A DNA stretch of 64,000 bases from Neofusicoccum parvum (lineage: Eukaryota > Ascomycota > Dothideomycetes > Botryosphaeriales > Botryosphaeriaceae), in contig CP087213.1 of the NCBI GenBank assembly GCA_020912385.1, positions 1,426,001-1,490,000 on the forward strand. The letters are read 5' to 3'. Within the stretch, counting starts at the first letter, position 1. Every line of letters begins with the position of its first letter. The translations under genes and the position numbers were made by a program. The notes beneath the pieces were generated by a model, which was not told the origin of the DNA, searched no databases, and saw only the letters and a program-made list of their open reading frames with translations. This document shows, in pieces, positions 51,599-63,965 of the stretch.

Positions 51599-54500
51599 AT
51601 GCATTCCGCTAGCAACGCCCACGCCGCTGCCGCCAAATCGTCCCATCATCGCAAGGCCTCCCACTCGAACACCTCCTCCCTGTCGTCGACGTCCACCGCA
51701 ACCCTCAAGCGGGCCTCGTCGCTCAAGGCCTCGTCCGCCAACCCCTCGCGCCCTCCCACCGCGCCGCCGCTCGACCCGCCCATCGAGGACGAATTGTCGC
51801 CCGACGCCCACAAGAAGCTCAGGAAGCGCACGTCAACACACCGCCGCCGATCGACCGTCGCGCATGCCGCGCACGACCAGTCGAGCAGCCCCATCCGCGA
51901 GGGCATTGGCAATCTGCACCGCTGGTCGCAGTCATCTACTTCCAGCCGGGCCTCTATAGCGAAAGAACTGCGACAGGGTAGTTTCTCCAGACGGCTGAGT
52001 TTCAGCAGCGGACCCCCCTTGGACCCCCTCCATGGCTCTGCTCTGCACTCTCCGCAACAGTCTCCTACCAGAAACCGCTCGCCGGACGTGAGCCCTCGTG
52101 GCAAGACCCGACCCTACTCGCCGCCGCCCAAGATCCCGACGCCGGACCCTGCGCCTGCGCTGCCGCTGCTACCAGCGACCACCTTCGATCCCAGTTCGCC
52201 CTTGACCGCCGCAACCACAAATACCTCGACCCCCGGCCTGTTTACGCCGCCCACGGCCCTGTCCTCGGGCCCTGATTACTTCAGCCACAAGTCGTACGGC
52301 CCTGCGACGTCGCCCCGGGCTAAGAAGCCCCCTCCGCCCAAGGGTTTCGCCAAGTCTCCCCTCGCCTCCCCTCCAATCTTCGAGCCCTCGAGCAACCGGC
52401 CGAACAAACCACTGCACTCCGCCTCCGCCTCCGCCTCCGTTTCGTCGCGGTCGCGCGCAGCGTCTGTGGAACAACAGCAAAGATCATCAAGCGCGCTTGG
52501 AAGGGAACGACGTGCTCCGCCGCGGGAGCAGTCCAGCAGCAGGACAAGGGATCGCAGTGTGAGTGGTGCGACCATCGCATCCGAGGACGACAGCAGGAGG
52601 GCTCCGTCACGAAACAAGGACCGCGGGGAGAAGGACAAGAAGACCATGTTGTCGCGGGCGCTGCAGAAGGCCAACACTGCCGTGTTGCTCGATAATGCGC
52701 AGAACTTCGAGGGCGCGATGGAGGCGTACGGGGATGCGTGCAGGTTGTTGCAACAGGTCATGCTGCGGAGTTCTGGGGAGGACGATAGAAAGAAGCTGGA
52801 AGCCATTGTAAGCGCGTCCAATCCGCCGTATCCCTACTCGATATGCTAATCTGAGCCGCAGCGCGTGACATACACCAATCGCATACAGGAGCTCAAGATG
52901 CTCGACCCAGCATGGCAGTCGTCCGGTGGCAAGGCGCTACCGTCGCGGCCCATGAGCGACCAATCCCTCGCCGACACGCAATCTTTCATAGACAATGTCG
53001 TGGATGATGAGGAGGAGCCAGTGGTCATCGAGACGGCCACAATTACGAGAATCGTGAATGACAGGTCAGTCGAACCACGGCAACAACCTTCCATCCAGAA
53101 ACGATCGGCTCGGGAGTCTGTCTTGACGTCTGCCATTCGCGATGTCGAAAGCACAATGCCAAATCCCTCGGATCCGCAAACACTACTGTCGCCACCGCCT
53201 GCGAAGCCGGGAGCAAATGGACAGAATGACCGTTCGAATCTCGATTCGCCCATGGATCGGAGTTACATGCCACCACCGCTGTCACCGCGCCGTCCCCTGA
53301 CACCCAACGCCTCAGCGGATCCCTTCGACGAGCCCAGCGTGAGAGAGGCCATGGAGCAAAGGTCCGCTAGCCAGGCAAGCCAGGTCAGCCAGAATCACAA
53401 CCGGGCAGCCAGCCATGAATCCATATCTTGGCTGGATACCATCGACGAGTCAGGCGGTTCTTCATGCTCTTCTTCGGTACACTCTTTGCAGATGGGCGCT
53501 CTGCAACGCAAAAACTTGCGTCACGCAAGCGGCGCCACGGAAGCCGAGTTTGACGCCGCCCTGGACGCAGCTGTCGAGGCTGCTTACGACGACAATCTAG
53601 AACCATACGAAGAAGAAAGCCCGATCTCGCCGTACAGAAGAAACGTGGAGATTGCAAAGGAACGCGTGCGGGAGGCAGAAAGAGAGATGGCCATTGAGGC
53701 AGCAAAACGACGCGACAGGGAAATAAGGATGAGAGGCGAATCGCTACCACACGTTCGTGACGGGAGCGTGGATCTCGGTGGTCAAAACGAAGACGCCGAC
53801 GACGAGGAGCGCATATTGGACGAGATGACGAAAGACTACATGTTGGACGACTTCGACTTCGGTCTCCAATCAAAGTCGGCACTACCGCGCCAATCCGATT
53901 CAAGTACTTTCTCTGGAAGCACCTGGCACAGCTCAATATCATCAGCACGCAACACGGCTGGGACATCGCTGTCAACAGTAACGGAATCCGACGCTTCCCC
54001 TACCTCCACGGTGACCCAGAAGCCTTTACCCGAGCGCCCGGCCACAACCTTACCGCCCGTCTCGGAAGCAGAACCGCAGACTGCAGTTCCTCTGCCGCCC
54101 ACACCATCACATAAGACCACCGCATCCGGAGGCGGTTCGAGCGTGAGAAGTAGAAGGCTATCCGGACAAAATGCGAAGCAATTGAAGATTGAGACGTCAA
54201 TAGCGGCCAATCAAGGCCCGTTGACGCAGCAGCCGTACACACTCAAGGTCGATGAGACGCCAGCTATGCCGAAGACGGCCAACGCTACCTTGCCGAACAC
54301 GTCGTTTAAGATGCCTTCGCAGTCGAATTTGCAAGCTCCCTCTTTGAGTTCAGCTGCTGTTAGCCCAGCAGACAGCATGCCCTCGATTTCGCCGTCGACT
54401 TCCTTGACCCAGGCAATGTCGAATGAGAATGTGACGAGTGACCCGTCGAGCCGAGCTAAGACCACTGGTCCTCCTCCGCTCTTGAAGAAAAACAAGTCTT

Positions 54501-55670
54501 CTTTGAGTTTGCGTAACCGGCAGATGTCTGTCTCAAGTCCCGATGGGTCTGATGTCTCTGTCGGCACCCCACTTAGTACCACCTTTACGACATTTAGCCA
54601 GCGCAAGCCTAGCAACCCTCACATTGCTCAAACGCCTGGAATCCCAACCTTCACGCTCGACGGCATGAATCTGCCGACAGGTGGCATGCATCTCTTCGAG
54701 GCCGATATCCATTCACCTTACAGCCCTGGCTCCCCTAACCCCCTTGCCATCAACGCCCCCATTCCTCTGGAGCCGTGCCCAGAAAGCTACCTCCTTCGTC
54801 CCTTCTGGCTGATGCGTTGTTTCTACCAAACTCTTGCGCACCCTCGTGGTGGATACCTGTCAACTAAGCTTTTCATTCCGCGAGACATCTGGAATGTGAA
54901 GGGTGTCAAGATCAAATCTGTCGAGGAGAAAATCTCAAACTGCGACCTACTCACTGCCGCTCTGCTGAAACTCGGCAAAGTCGACACCCTCGATGCGGAT
55001 GCCATCCTGGAGGAAATGCAGGCTCTCGAGCTTGTTCTGGACCAGGTCCAGTCCAACCTCATCAAGAAACTTGGCAGCGATGTCGGCACTGGAGGCGTAA
55101 GCTCGATGTTCAAAGATGCGCAAACTGTTGGCGTCACGTCGCCGGACGGCAGTACGGCCCCGGAATTACCTTCGAAGCTTGGTGCGAGCAGCCGCTACCT
55201 GAGCTCCTGGAAGAAGCTGCGGTCAAAGAATTCTGGTGTCAATCTCGCCGGGTTGAACAAGGATGTGTCCAAGGATTCGTTGACGATGAGCACACTCCCG
55301 ATGACTACCTTGCCGAATATCCGATTCGCGAAGCGCGAGATTACCCAGGCGGATTTTTCTGGACCAAACGCACACTATATGGGATCGCTGGCACGGTTGT
55401 TTGACGCCGTGCAGATTCTTGGTCAGTTCTCCTTACTCTCAATCTCCGGAAGACGAGATGCTAACAAGTTTTCCTACTGCAGACCAAGTTGCCCGCCAGG
55501 TAGAAGACCCGGGCCTGAAGCACTCGTCTCCCACACATGTGGGCCTTGAGTTAAGCACACGCCACGCGGCCGAGTTCTTCGGCTTCTACATCTGCCGCTT
55601 CGTGCTGAGTGACATTGCCACGATGCTGGACAAATTTATCAAGCGCGGAAGCGAGTGGGTCCTGATATAG
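51599..55670 (+). CDS. Large MIT-domain protein
   Basis: Three exons, 51599..52807, 52862..55421 and 55483..55670, give 1318 aa. The 54-nt intron 1 falls inside the MIT domain. The start is the first real ATG of the frame. Residues 1-340 are a Ser/Pro-rich disordered head. The MIT domain lies near 349-420 (LSRALQKANTAVLLDNAQNF, EGAMEAYGDACRLLQQVML, then YTNRIQELKML), a three-helix module that binds ESCRT-III tails or microtubule-linked partners. A long disordered middle with a coiled-coil (EIAKERVREAEREMAIEAAK) follows. The conserved C-terminal part starts at SYLLRPFWLMRCFYQTLAHP and ends with FFGFYICRFVLSDIATMLDK. This layout is common in Pezizomycotina but has no assigned function that I know. 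A role in endosomal sorting is inferred from MIT alone. Confidence 0.88.
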
Positions 55671-58081
55671 GCACTGCTGTTGTTACGGACTCCAGGAGCA
55701 TTGTAATCCCTTCTTCATACCCTCTCATGCACGTTGGTGCGCTCGTTTAGCTGCTTGGTATGGCAGCTTCCCCGCATGAGCATTGCATCATTTATGATCT
55801 TTCCTGTCGTACTACTCAATATACCACTTTTTCGTCTCTCTGTCTCTCTGTCATTCTTCCTCTTTCCCGTCTGGTCTTCATACCCTTCCTTTGGAAAGCG
55901 TCTATCTTGGTTTTGCTATCTTCCATCATGGCAGGGTGTGTTTAGGTGTGAGGGTTTCACTTTTCTTTTACTTGAGATTGGTGGAATTGGTTGGGCTTTG
56001 CGTCTGTTGGGTAGCGCGGACGGCGTAGGGAGCTTGTGGGACAAAGATTGGAGTAAGAGAAAGAGCGGAGAGAAGAAGAGCAAAGATGTTGATACGCTTT
56101 TGTTCTAAGCCTTGTGCAAATGATATCCCCGGTCGCTTGTTTTCTCCTTTCACCTTTTCAACTTTTTCTCATGTGATATGGCTTATTCATGGGGATACCC
56201 TTAACTTCGTCCGTCTTTTGTCTCCTATCTCCTTGCTATTGCTAGCTTCTATCAGCATCGTCGCGTTCGTTTTCATCTCACGACTGTTTTTGGTTCCTTC
56301 TTTTGGATTCAGAGGCCTGGTGGTCAGAGAATTACCCGCGCTTGGATAGTGCCGTCTTCTCGTTCCTGCCAAGCCATTTGCTATTTACTATTTGCATCTG
56401 GGTGTTTTCTCATAGCGTACGCGTCGACCGCACACCGTCCTGCTCTTTTGTTTCACTGCACATTTTCTAGCGTTACGGAGCCAGCACATGGTGCCCGGAC
56501 GCTTGTTTGCTTCACTCCATCCGCAGGGTGCTGGCTGAGTTCTGGCTTGTTACATGTATGTAGACCGGTTTTTCCTCTGGGGCTTCGCGTTTGGAGCGCT
56601 GCTCTTTCACTTCTCGACCCCACCACTGCCATCGCAACTCCTTCCCTCCTTTTCACGGTGAAAAGAAGGAACGGAGCCAGTGTAGCGGCAGTATTTGTGT
56701 ACATGCAAAGAATCTTCCGTGGAACATAACAACTATACTCATTCTTGCAATCCAGAACCATGCGTCGCATCGTCAATCCATCTCACTTTTTTCGGTCGAT
56801 TTACTTTTCTGACGCAACCCCCGCTTCATAGATCTTCCGCCCCAAACGGGCGACCCCTCCAATAACACTCTGACTGTTTCGATCTGCGTTACGGGTCTAT
56901 CCTATTTTCCCTCTTTCCTCTTCGGAGCAGCCGAGGGGAGCCGAGGTGTCACCCTGCCTTTTGCCTTGTATTGCTTTTCTTTGTCGGGAGCCGAAGTCTG
57001 TGGCCCAAGACCCTCGGGTGCTTCAGAATTCGGCTCAAATACGAACACACGACCACGGCTGCGCTTGCGCGAGGGAGAGAGCTCGCGCCTCCCGTGAGTC
57101 GCCGCTAAGGGGAAGCGACAGCGACCTCCGTGTGCGGAGGGTTTCATTACGAAAGGGTATGACGAAAGTCGCGCACATGCACGGCGCCTGAAGCGTCGAT
57201 GCGGAAAGATTACCCCATGTGTACGCTGTTGCGATCACGCTGCTCGAACCGATCTTGAGTGTCCCCCCTTAAGCATCATTTCAAGGTTGCTGCCGGCAAG
57301 TCATCGTCGCTGGTGCGGCGCCGGAGAATAATTGGCGGCGGCGCTTTCCAACAGCCATGTACCTTGCGCGAAAAGGCTGGCAGGCCATGCATGACAACGA
57401 GAGTCCGATCTAGCTTTTAAGCATATAATACAACGTGCGTTTTTCGGGCCTGCCGCTACGGATGCCTGTCTGCCACGCCTCTCCACAGGGCTGCATTGAG
57501 TCGTCTGTGCTGAGCATTTGCTCGCTCCGCATTAAGACCGAGTATGGGCTTGGCGTCGGTGACGTGAGGGTGGCGGAAAGACTGTATTGAAATCTGCTCA
57601 ATTTGGTAGCCATGTTGCTATCGCCATGTTGCGTGTATGTGAAACCCAATGCGCTATGTATGCATTTTTCAGAAACGAGCAGTGAGCCAGAAAGAAAGGG
57701 AGAAGATGCTGATGCAGAATCCCAAACCCAGATGCGTCTAGACATATGTACCTCTCAACGCCGAACATTGACCAAACTATGCTTGTGACTACCTACTCAT
57801 TCTCGAAATGGCGCGCCAGCCAGCCTCCTAATTAAACCCAAAGAGAAGAAAAAGGGATATCTCTTAAAACTGATACTATAAGAAAGAAACAAAACAGGAA
57901 AATCGTCAGGTACCGAGAACGAAAGAGAATCAGCAGCGACCTATGCATAACTCCGCAAGGAGAGAAAAAGAGAACCGTGATCATAACCGCCTCTTCGACC
58001 CAGGAATACCAGGGAGAGACGCACTGAAAAAGGAAAAGAGAAGAGAAGAGGTGGGAAGGTGCGTTATCCAGCCGCATTCGT
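55671..58081. other. Long intergenic stretch between convergent genes
   Basis: T-rich and pyrimidine-rich DNA follows the MIT gene (CTCTCTGTCTCTCTGTC near 55830), and then A-rich DNA leads to the patatin 3' end. Frames of up to 125 codons begin on non-ATG codons or lack features. I see no gene or RNA. Confidence 0.5.
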
Positions 58082-60184
58082 TCATTCATCGAAAACCGGC
58101 TCCAGCCTCACGCCGCCGAAGCTCCACCCGCCCACGGCAACGCCGTCCTCGAACTTCTTCGTCACCAGCAGCCCCAGCGCACCGTCCAGCCCCACCTCGA
58201 CTTCAACGTCGCCGGCGATCTCGACCCAACCCTTGCCCTTGCGGTCCGCGTACCGCGTGCGGCCGACGCGCACGCGCACGGCGTCCGGGTGGAGCAGGAC
58301 GGGCACGATGTCGGGCGTGATGCGGACGTCGACGAAGCGGCTGTTGAAGGTGTTTATGTCGAAGGGCTTGCCAACGGAGAAGATGAGCTCGGACAGGGGA
58401 CCGTTGTCCGGCTGTGATGCGTCCTGGTTGTCGGTGCCGCTGGTTTCGGCCGCGGCCGTGGCCTTCCTGGGCTCGAAGAAGCACACGATGAACTTGACGC
58501 GGTACTTTCCTGGGGGGATGCCGGTGCGCAGGGCGCGTAGGCACACGTTCTCGGCGCGGCGGCAGGTCAACACGACGCTCTCCTCGCGGCGGCCATCGCC
58601 ATCCAGGTCGAGCGCGACGGGCAGGATTTTTTGCGCGCGACCGGTGCGCGCGTCGACGGCGATACCGGCCTGACCTGACGGGCTGGTGTCGCGCAGCTGC
58701 TCCAGCTGCCGCATCTCCTCCAGCGTCGGCCTGAAGCCTAGCGGGAACCCCGTCTTGAAGTCCAGCTCCTCCGATACGAAGTCGCCATCAACGAGCCCGC
58801 GCCCGGAAATGCCGCATCGGAATGCCAACGCGCTAACCTCGAACTTGGGCGGCATCGCCGACAACTTGACCATCAGCTCACTGAGCTTACGCGCGCGGAG
58901 GAGTTGATGCGGGTCGCCCATGTACTGCTCCGTCAGCGCCGCCATCTCGTCCTCCTTCATCCACTGCTCCAGTGAAACGTCGTCCAGGCCGCTCTCAACG
59001 TCGAAGCGTGCGTAGCGCGTTGGCGTGCCGTAGTACATCCGCTGCATCTCGTTGTCCACCCGCTTTGCCCCCGTAGCCATAGACACAAGTGCCGATGCAA
59101 GCGCGATGTCGGTGCCCAGGCCAAAGGGTAGCCAGCTGGCGAACTTCTTGACTGACGGGATGGTCTGCAGGCCGGTACCCACCGACACGATGACGCCGAT
59201 GGACCGGCCCTCCCAGATAGATTTCGCAGCGTAGTCGACCTCGGCGCACGGGTTGTTGAAGCCGACACCACCGTCGAGGTACGACATGCGTGGAGTGCCG
59301 AACGACATCTCCTCGAAGAAGGTCGGTGCCGCCGACGTCGCTCGCAGCGCCTCCCAGATCTTGGTTTGCCGGTCGTTTGGGTCGTACGTCGAGATGATGC
59401 GCGGGAGGCCTAGTGCGTTCTTGAGCGTTGTTACGACGAAGGTGCGGCACCCCTTCCTGTTTGGTCGCCGGTGGACGGAGCCCTTGGAGTGTACGCGGAA
59501 AGTGTTTCTCCTGGCGTGGCCGGCCTTGGCTGAGCGGATTGAGGAGGCGTCGGAGTCCCGTGACATCCTAGTGCTGTAGCTCTGCCATAGCGTTTGATGC
59601 GATTCCTCGAGTTCTTTGGGGACGACCATACTCTCCTCTGGCGATTCGGTCAGGCGTGGTGGTGTGGGCTGACCCGCCCAGATGTTGTCATTGATTTCCA
59701 GCGGCTCGATCACCTCCTCGAACAGTGAGTCGTCCCACATGAGCTCGTCTTCCTTGTAGCCTAGCTCCGCAAGCGCAGACTTGATAGCGGCCTCGAGCAC
59801 TTGGCCGGAAAAGCGAGTTGAGCTGGTTGGCAGCTTGATGCCGGCGATCTTCATGGAGCGGTCCTTCTTGAAGATCTCCTCGGCGAGCTTGGTGTAGATC
59901 CGGATGCAAGCCTTGACGTCGAGCCGCAGTCTGCCGAGCAGCACGGCGATGATGCCGCCTGTCGAAGTGCCGCCAATGAGGTCGAAGTAGTCACACGGCT
60001 TGAGCGGCTTGTTGTCCTTGGGGTTGCGCTTCTTCAGACGCTTCTCTTGATGTGCGATGTTCTCCATCAGATCGTCCAGGACCATCAAGCTGGAGAGACC
60101 CCGCACGCCGCCTCCGTCGAGCGACAGCAGGCGGAGCGGAGCATTTGGATGCTGCCTCGATCCTTCCATGGGTGGCGAGTGCAT
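58082..60184 (-). CDS. Patatin-like phospholipase
   Basis: An intronless gene of 700 aa; the first ATG of the frame (MHSPPMEGSRQHPNAPLRLL) sits just before the domain. The patatin catalytic landmarks are complete: oxyanion loop DGGGVRG (D23), nucleophile elbow GGTSTGG with Ser74, and catalytic Asp304 in SYLDGGVGFNNP. The lid region between has DVKACIRIYTKLAEEIFKKD. After the domain (about residue 400) comes a C-terminal region of about 290 residues with a beta-rich look (RVKFIVCFFEPRKATAA, FNSRFVDVRITPDIVPVLLH) that I do not recognise. Members hydrolyse phospholipids or acylglycerols through a Ser-Asp dyad. The substrate here is unknown, and no signal peptide or membrane segment is seen, so it is probably cytosolic. 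A heptamer repeat lies 280 bp upstream. Confidence 0.92.
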   Translation of the reverse strand: MHSPPMEGSRQHPNAPLRLLSLDGGGVRGLSSLMVLDDLMENIAHQEKRLKKRNPKDNKPLKPCDYFDLIGGTSTGGIIAVLLGRLRLDVKACIRIYTKLAEEIFKKDRSMKIAGIKLPTSSTRFSGQVLEAAIKSALAELGYKEDELMWDDSLFEEVIEPLEINDNIWAGQPTPPRLTESPEESMVVPKELEESHQTLWQSYSTRMSRDSDASSIRSAKAGHARRNTFRVHSKGSVHRRPNRKGCRTFVVTTLKNALGLPRIISTYDPNDRQTKIWEALRATSAAPTFFEEMSFGTPRMSYLDGGVGFNNPCAEVDYAAKSIWEGRSIGVIVSVGTGLQTIPSVKKFASWLPFGLGTDIALASALVSMATGAKRVDNEMQRMYYGTPTRYARFDVESGLDDVSLEQWMKEDEMAALTEQYMGDPHQLLRARKLSELMVKLSAMPPKFEVSALAFRCGISGRGLVDGDFVSEELDFKTGFPLGFRPTLEEMRQLEQLRDTSPSGQAGIAVDARTGRAQKILPVALDLDGDGRREESVVLTCRRAENVCLRALRTGIPPGKYRVKFIVCFFEPRKATAAAETSGTDNQDASQPDNGPLSELIFSVGKPFDINTFNSRFVDVRITPDIVPVLLHPDAVRVRVGRTRYADRKGKGWVEIAGDVEVEVGLDGALGLLVTKKFEDGVAVGGWSFGGVRLEPVFDE

Positions 60185-61278
60185 GTTCGTTGTTGGATGA
60201 TGGGATTGGACGGACGGACGGCGGGCGATTTTTATATGTGCGTATGCCTGGAGGCCGCCCTCGTGACGCAACCAGGGGCGCGTCCTGAGGGCGAGGGGCG
60301 CGTGGTGAGTCAATGTTCTGTCCTGCCGAATGTTGGGGCTTGGGGATGTCTCTTTGGGTGCAGAAAACGCGCGAGACCGGCGATGGGGCTCTGGTGCAAC
60401 GCTGGTTGGCTGGTTTGAGGCGGACAGGCTTCTGCCTAAAGGGCGCGCAATCAAGCAGGCGCGCAGGACACAGGACACAGGACACAGGACACAGGGCCGA
60501 GCGCGGGCAGAGCAGACTCGAGCGGGACGGCGCGCGGTGGAGCCCGGGCGAAGCTTTTAAACGTGTGGCCGGCACCGGGGTGGTGATGCGGCTGAAGACG
60601 CTCGCTCGGTCGCTTCCAAATCCGTCACGCTGCGTCTGCACCTGCACCCGCTCGGCTGCCGGCACACGCGCGCCATGATAGGCGGCTGCTGCTCCACCGC
60701 CCGCCCCAAGCTGCACCTCTGCCTGCCAGCCATCTGCGTCAGCTGCGGCCGCCCGCCTCTTGGTCGGTGCTGTCGCGCTGATCATGAGGACACCCTGACG
60801 ATCCCCGCTAACGCGCCGCCTGCGCCTCGTCCCGTGGTGGGGACCTCTTTGGCGAAGATCAACTGCTGCCCGTACCTTGGTACTCGTGATTGGTCGCGCG
60901 CGATAAGCAGTAGTCCTGGTGGGGAGTTTCTTGAACCTATCCAACGACATAGTTACATAGTTACATGCAGTCGGCCGTGCTTCCGCATTTAGACTCTGGC
61001 AAAAACGAGATGGAAAGAAAGACATGAGCATGAAAAAATGTGAAAAGTACACCTCCCTTTCTGCATGAACAAGCCCCAAGCGTGCACTCTGGTCGAGACC
61101 GGCCCTCGTGTTTGCGGAGGCACTTGCAGCCTCGATATGTGTTGTGAATAAGCAAACGACACGTCATGTCACCCAAACCCCTGGCTGGGCGCACATGTGG
61201 GCGACTGTTTGCTGTGCTTGACTGAGACCCCCACAGGGCTCGTAGCACCGCCACCAGGCCTCGGCCTCTGCCACGCCT
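60185..61278. other. Intergenic stretch, patatin promoter side
   Basis: GC-rich DNA with a CAGGACA heptamer array, then A+T-richer DNA up to the GNAT 3' end. No gene recognised. Confidence 0.5.
60464..60495 (+). repeat. Heptamer tandem repeat (CAGGACA x4 plus CAGG)
   Basis: Four exact CAGGACA units and a partial fifth are directly readable about 280 bp upstream of the patatin ATG. Confidence 0.92.
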
Positions 61279-61900
61279 TTACACGCCCTTTTTGGGAAGC
61301 GTAGTCCCAGGGCGGGGCGCGCGGTAGACATCGGTATCCCTCAAGCCCAGGGTTGGGTTTTGGAAGTTCTTCTCCTTGGTTTCCCAAAGGGTAAAGCCGC
61401 ACTTCACAAGGATGTTCCGGCTTGGATAGTGTTCGGGGTCGATCTCGGCGGTGGCATAGTCGTAGACGCCTTCGTACTTGGCCCAGAAAAATGGCATGAA
61501 CGCCCTGAGCGCCTCGGTGGCCAGGCCCTTGCCCCAAAAGTCGGGATGCAGCATGTATCCGATCTCAGGCGCGCGGGCAGCGCCCAGCACGCCGATTACT
61601 CTGGGCCGGCCCTGGCCGGTGGCCAACAGCTCGATGGAGAAGTTGTAGCAGTTGGATCGGGACAGGCAGTTGCGGATCCAATCCTCAGTCTGCGAGACAT
61701 CAGTAGCAGGGCCCGTTGGACTATGGCGCCATGTCAGCCAGACGCGCGGGCTGGACAGGCACGCAAGTCGCGTACGTGTACTTCATGACCTCGGGGCGCT
61801 CGCGCATCAGGTGTATGTCGGCTGCATCATCCGGGCGCAGGCGGCGCAGGCGAACGCGATCGGTGCTGGCCTCCTCGGTTGGTTCCTGCGGGTTGATCAT
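61279..61900 (-). CDS. GNAT-family N-acetyltransferase
   Basis: Two exons, 61900..61776 and 61720..61279, give 188 aa (55-nt intron). The order fits the RimJ/RimL-type (Acetyltransf_3) branch: N-terminal strand RVRLRRLRPDDAADIHLMRE, then TEDWIRNCLSRSNCYNFSIE, the strand RPRVIGVLGAARAPEIGYML, the acetyl-CoA loop HPDFWGKGLATEALRAF with its G-x-G/A core, and the C-terminal NILVKCGFTLWE. The acceptor of the N-acetyl group cannot be read from the sequence; small-molecule or protein N-terminal acetylation are both possible. No targeting signal is seen. The start is the first ATG after the divergent promoter side, and upstream in-frame sequence was not extended. Confidence 0.86.
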
Positions 61901-62603
61901 TGTGTGTAGATGTTAGCGTGAGCGGTGGGTTCCTGGCGGGGTGCATCTGCTCAGGTGCGCGGCAGCCCCTCGACGAAGGATGAGTCATTGGAGGACGGAG
62001 CTATGCAGCTTGCAGGCTGGGCGCGGGCGCGGACGCGGGCGGCCTTAGCCAAGCAAATGGCGAGGCTGTTCTGGATGGCATTGTAGAGAGCGGGACTGTG
62101 CGCCAGTGAGGGATTAAGGTGTGGAGCGCGGAGATCTGTAGATTGCTGACTCAAGCCCGCCGCGCCGCCCGGCCTTCTCCCGCCGGTCCTCGACACCGCG
62201 CAACCCTCTGCGTTCGCCCGGCGCCAAACACGCACGCATGGAGCTCAGCTTGCATGCACTGCCCCTGCAGCGCGTGCGGCTCTGTCGCCCTGCATCCATC
62301 CGAACGCCACTCGCACCGTTGCACATGACGTTGCGGCGCTGCCGTCGCCCGCGAACTGCCCCGACTCCTCCGAGAGACATCGCTCCAGGCAGGCAGAAAA
62401 AGCAAGGCCAGCATTGGTGTCGACGAAGAGCATCATGTGGACAGCGTGGGCGAGGGTGGTCAGAACAAGCCTGTCCCTTCCGCCGGCCTGGAATCTTACC
62501 ACTCACAGCCCTGCGTGGCCGTCAACGTCAGCATTCCCCGCAAGAGCCATCGATCTTCCTGTCCTCAAAATAGTACCCGCGATCGCCGCTGTGCTCTCCG
62601 TCA
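61901..62603. other. Intergenic stretch, no gene seen
   Basis: GNAT promoter side and 3' flank of the rhodopsin-like gene. Overlapping frames here are GC-driven without motifs. Confidence 0.55.
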
Positions 62604-63965
62604 TTACTCATCCGCCGCATGCGAAACCGTCTCTACGTACATCGTCTTCCGAATCCCCGTCCGGTCGGTCCACAGAATGTGTTCCTCGCTCTCGTTGTCG
62701 GGAGTGCTAGTCACCGTATTGCGAAACTCGCTGAGATGAAGCCCATCGTATGGATCAAACTCGACTGGTCCTTCAGGGTCGGATCTTGGAGCCCGGGAAA
62801 AAACCCCACCGTTAGACTTGCTCCGACTGCCATTCCTCGACCGGCTGGATGAGTTGCCTCGGAACGTTTCTTTGAACATGGGGCGAAGCGGTGGGATGCA
62901 CGCTGTGATTATTGCAATATTGCACTCCACCTGCGACCACAGAAGAATCTGCCGCTGTTCTCAGCAAACTCGCCATCCGCCAATGGAGTCGCGCGACTCA
63001 CAAATATTGCATCGTACGGAATATCTTTCGAAACGGTGTAGATGTAGAGAGCATTGAGACGGACTATCGAGGCTGCCGCCGCCACACTCCCTGTCAAGAA
63101 TATTCCAATCAAGGCCCCTGAGCGGTCAGCAGAAGACATGTCCAAGAGCAGTGGTAGACTCACAGCGCTGGTTTCTTGGTACATTCAACCTCGCTAGTAC
63201 CGGAATCGGGAGTACCAGGATTGCAAAGTCCGTTACAATGCTAATTCCAGCTGTTGCAAAATACGTCTTCGGGAGATTGTTGCAGCCTCTTGGGAAAGTT
63301 GGACTCCACGCATCGGAAAACTTATGCGGGCATTCGAAGGCCTTGGAAAGTTCGGTGCGTCAGTAATACCTTTGTTCGAAATCAATGGAGCATACCCACG
63401 TTCACAAACACAACCACCACCGTATACGTGGTCACGACCGCGGCGACCACCCAAACCCATATTCGGAAAGATCTCTGCGAGAAGATCTTGTAGTATAGAG
63501 CAAGGATGCTCGCCTTGACGAAGAACAACGCAAACGGGTATACCATTTGGTAAGCATACCAAAACTTGAGTGTCGGCACGAGGATATCCGGAGGTAAGTC
63601 TGCAAGGTGTCTCCTATCTTGCTGTCAGCTTCGTCTTCGTGAGCCAAGAAAATCGGGCATACCCTGTGCCATATGAAATATGGATGACATTTGCCACGCT
63701 CATGCCAATAACCACGGTCAGAGCAGTGACTATGAAGAAGTCGTCCATACCGACATATCGAACGTATACGATGCGACAATACAGCCTATGGATAAATCAG
63801 TATACCGTATCTCAGCAGAACCATCGTTGTTTGATTCTTCGAATTGTGAAGGACGTCGCTCGCTCACCTGAGGATCACTGTAGTGATTGAGAGAAACAGG
63901 AGGCAGCCCAACACTGCCAAGAAAATTGGCTGCCGGGATCCATTGTGGGCCGTGATCTCCTGCAT
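62604..63965 (-). CDS. Fungal rhodopsin-like (SAT4-type) seven-helix membrane protein
   Basis: Six exons, 63965..63868, 63785..63663, 63613..63400, 63341..63164, 63117..63002 and 62930..62604, join in phase to 351 aa. The acceptor of exon 3 was set to the AG that yields YGTGRHLADL, the family hallmark. Other hallmarks are YVRYVGMDDFFIVTALTVVI, LKFWYAYQMVYPFALFFVKA with SILALYYKIF, AFECPHKFSDAW, YFATAGISIVTDFAILVLPI and PVLARLNVPRNQR, SVAAAASIVRLNALYIYTVS and VECNIAIITACIPPLRPMF. This is the large Pezizomycotina family of integral membrane proteins related to SAT4 and PTH11-like receptors without a CFEM domain. Function is mostly unknown; a receptor role is suggested for some. The tail is Ser/Arg-rich and cytosolic. 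The start at MQEITAHNGS is near the window edge, and an upstream start cannot be excluded. Confidence 0.88.

Noticed and set aside
57200..57260. tRNA B-box-like GGTTCGAGC on the minus strand
   Set aside because: No matching A-box, acceptor stem or anticodon arm could be drawn around it.
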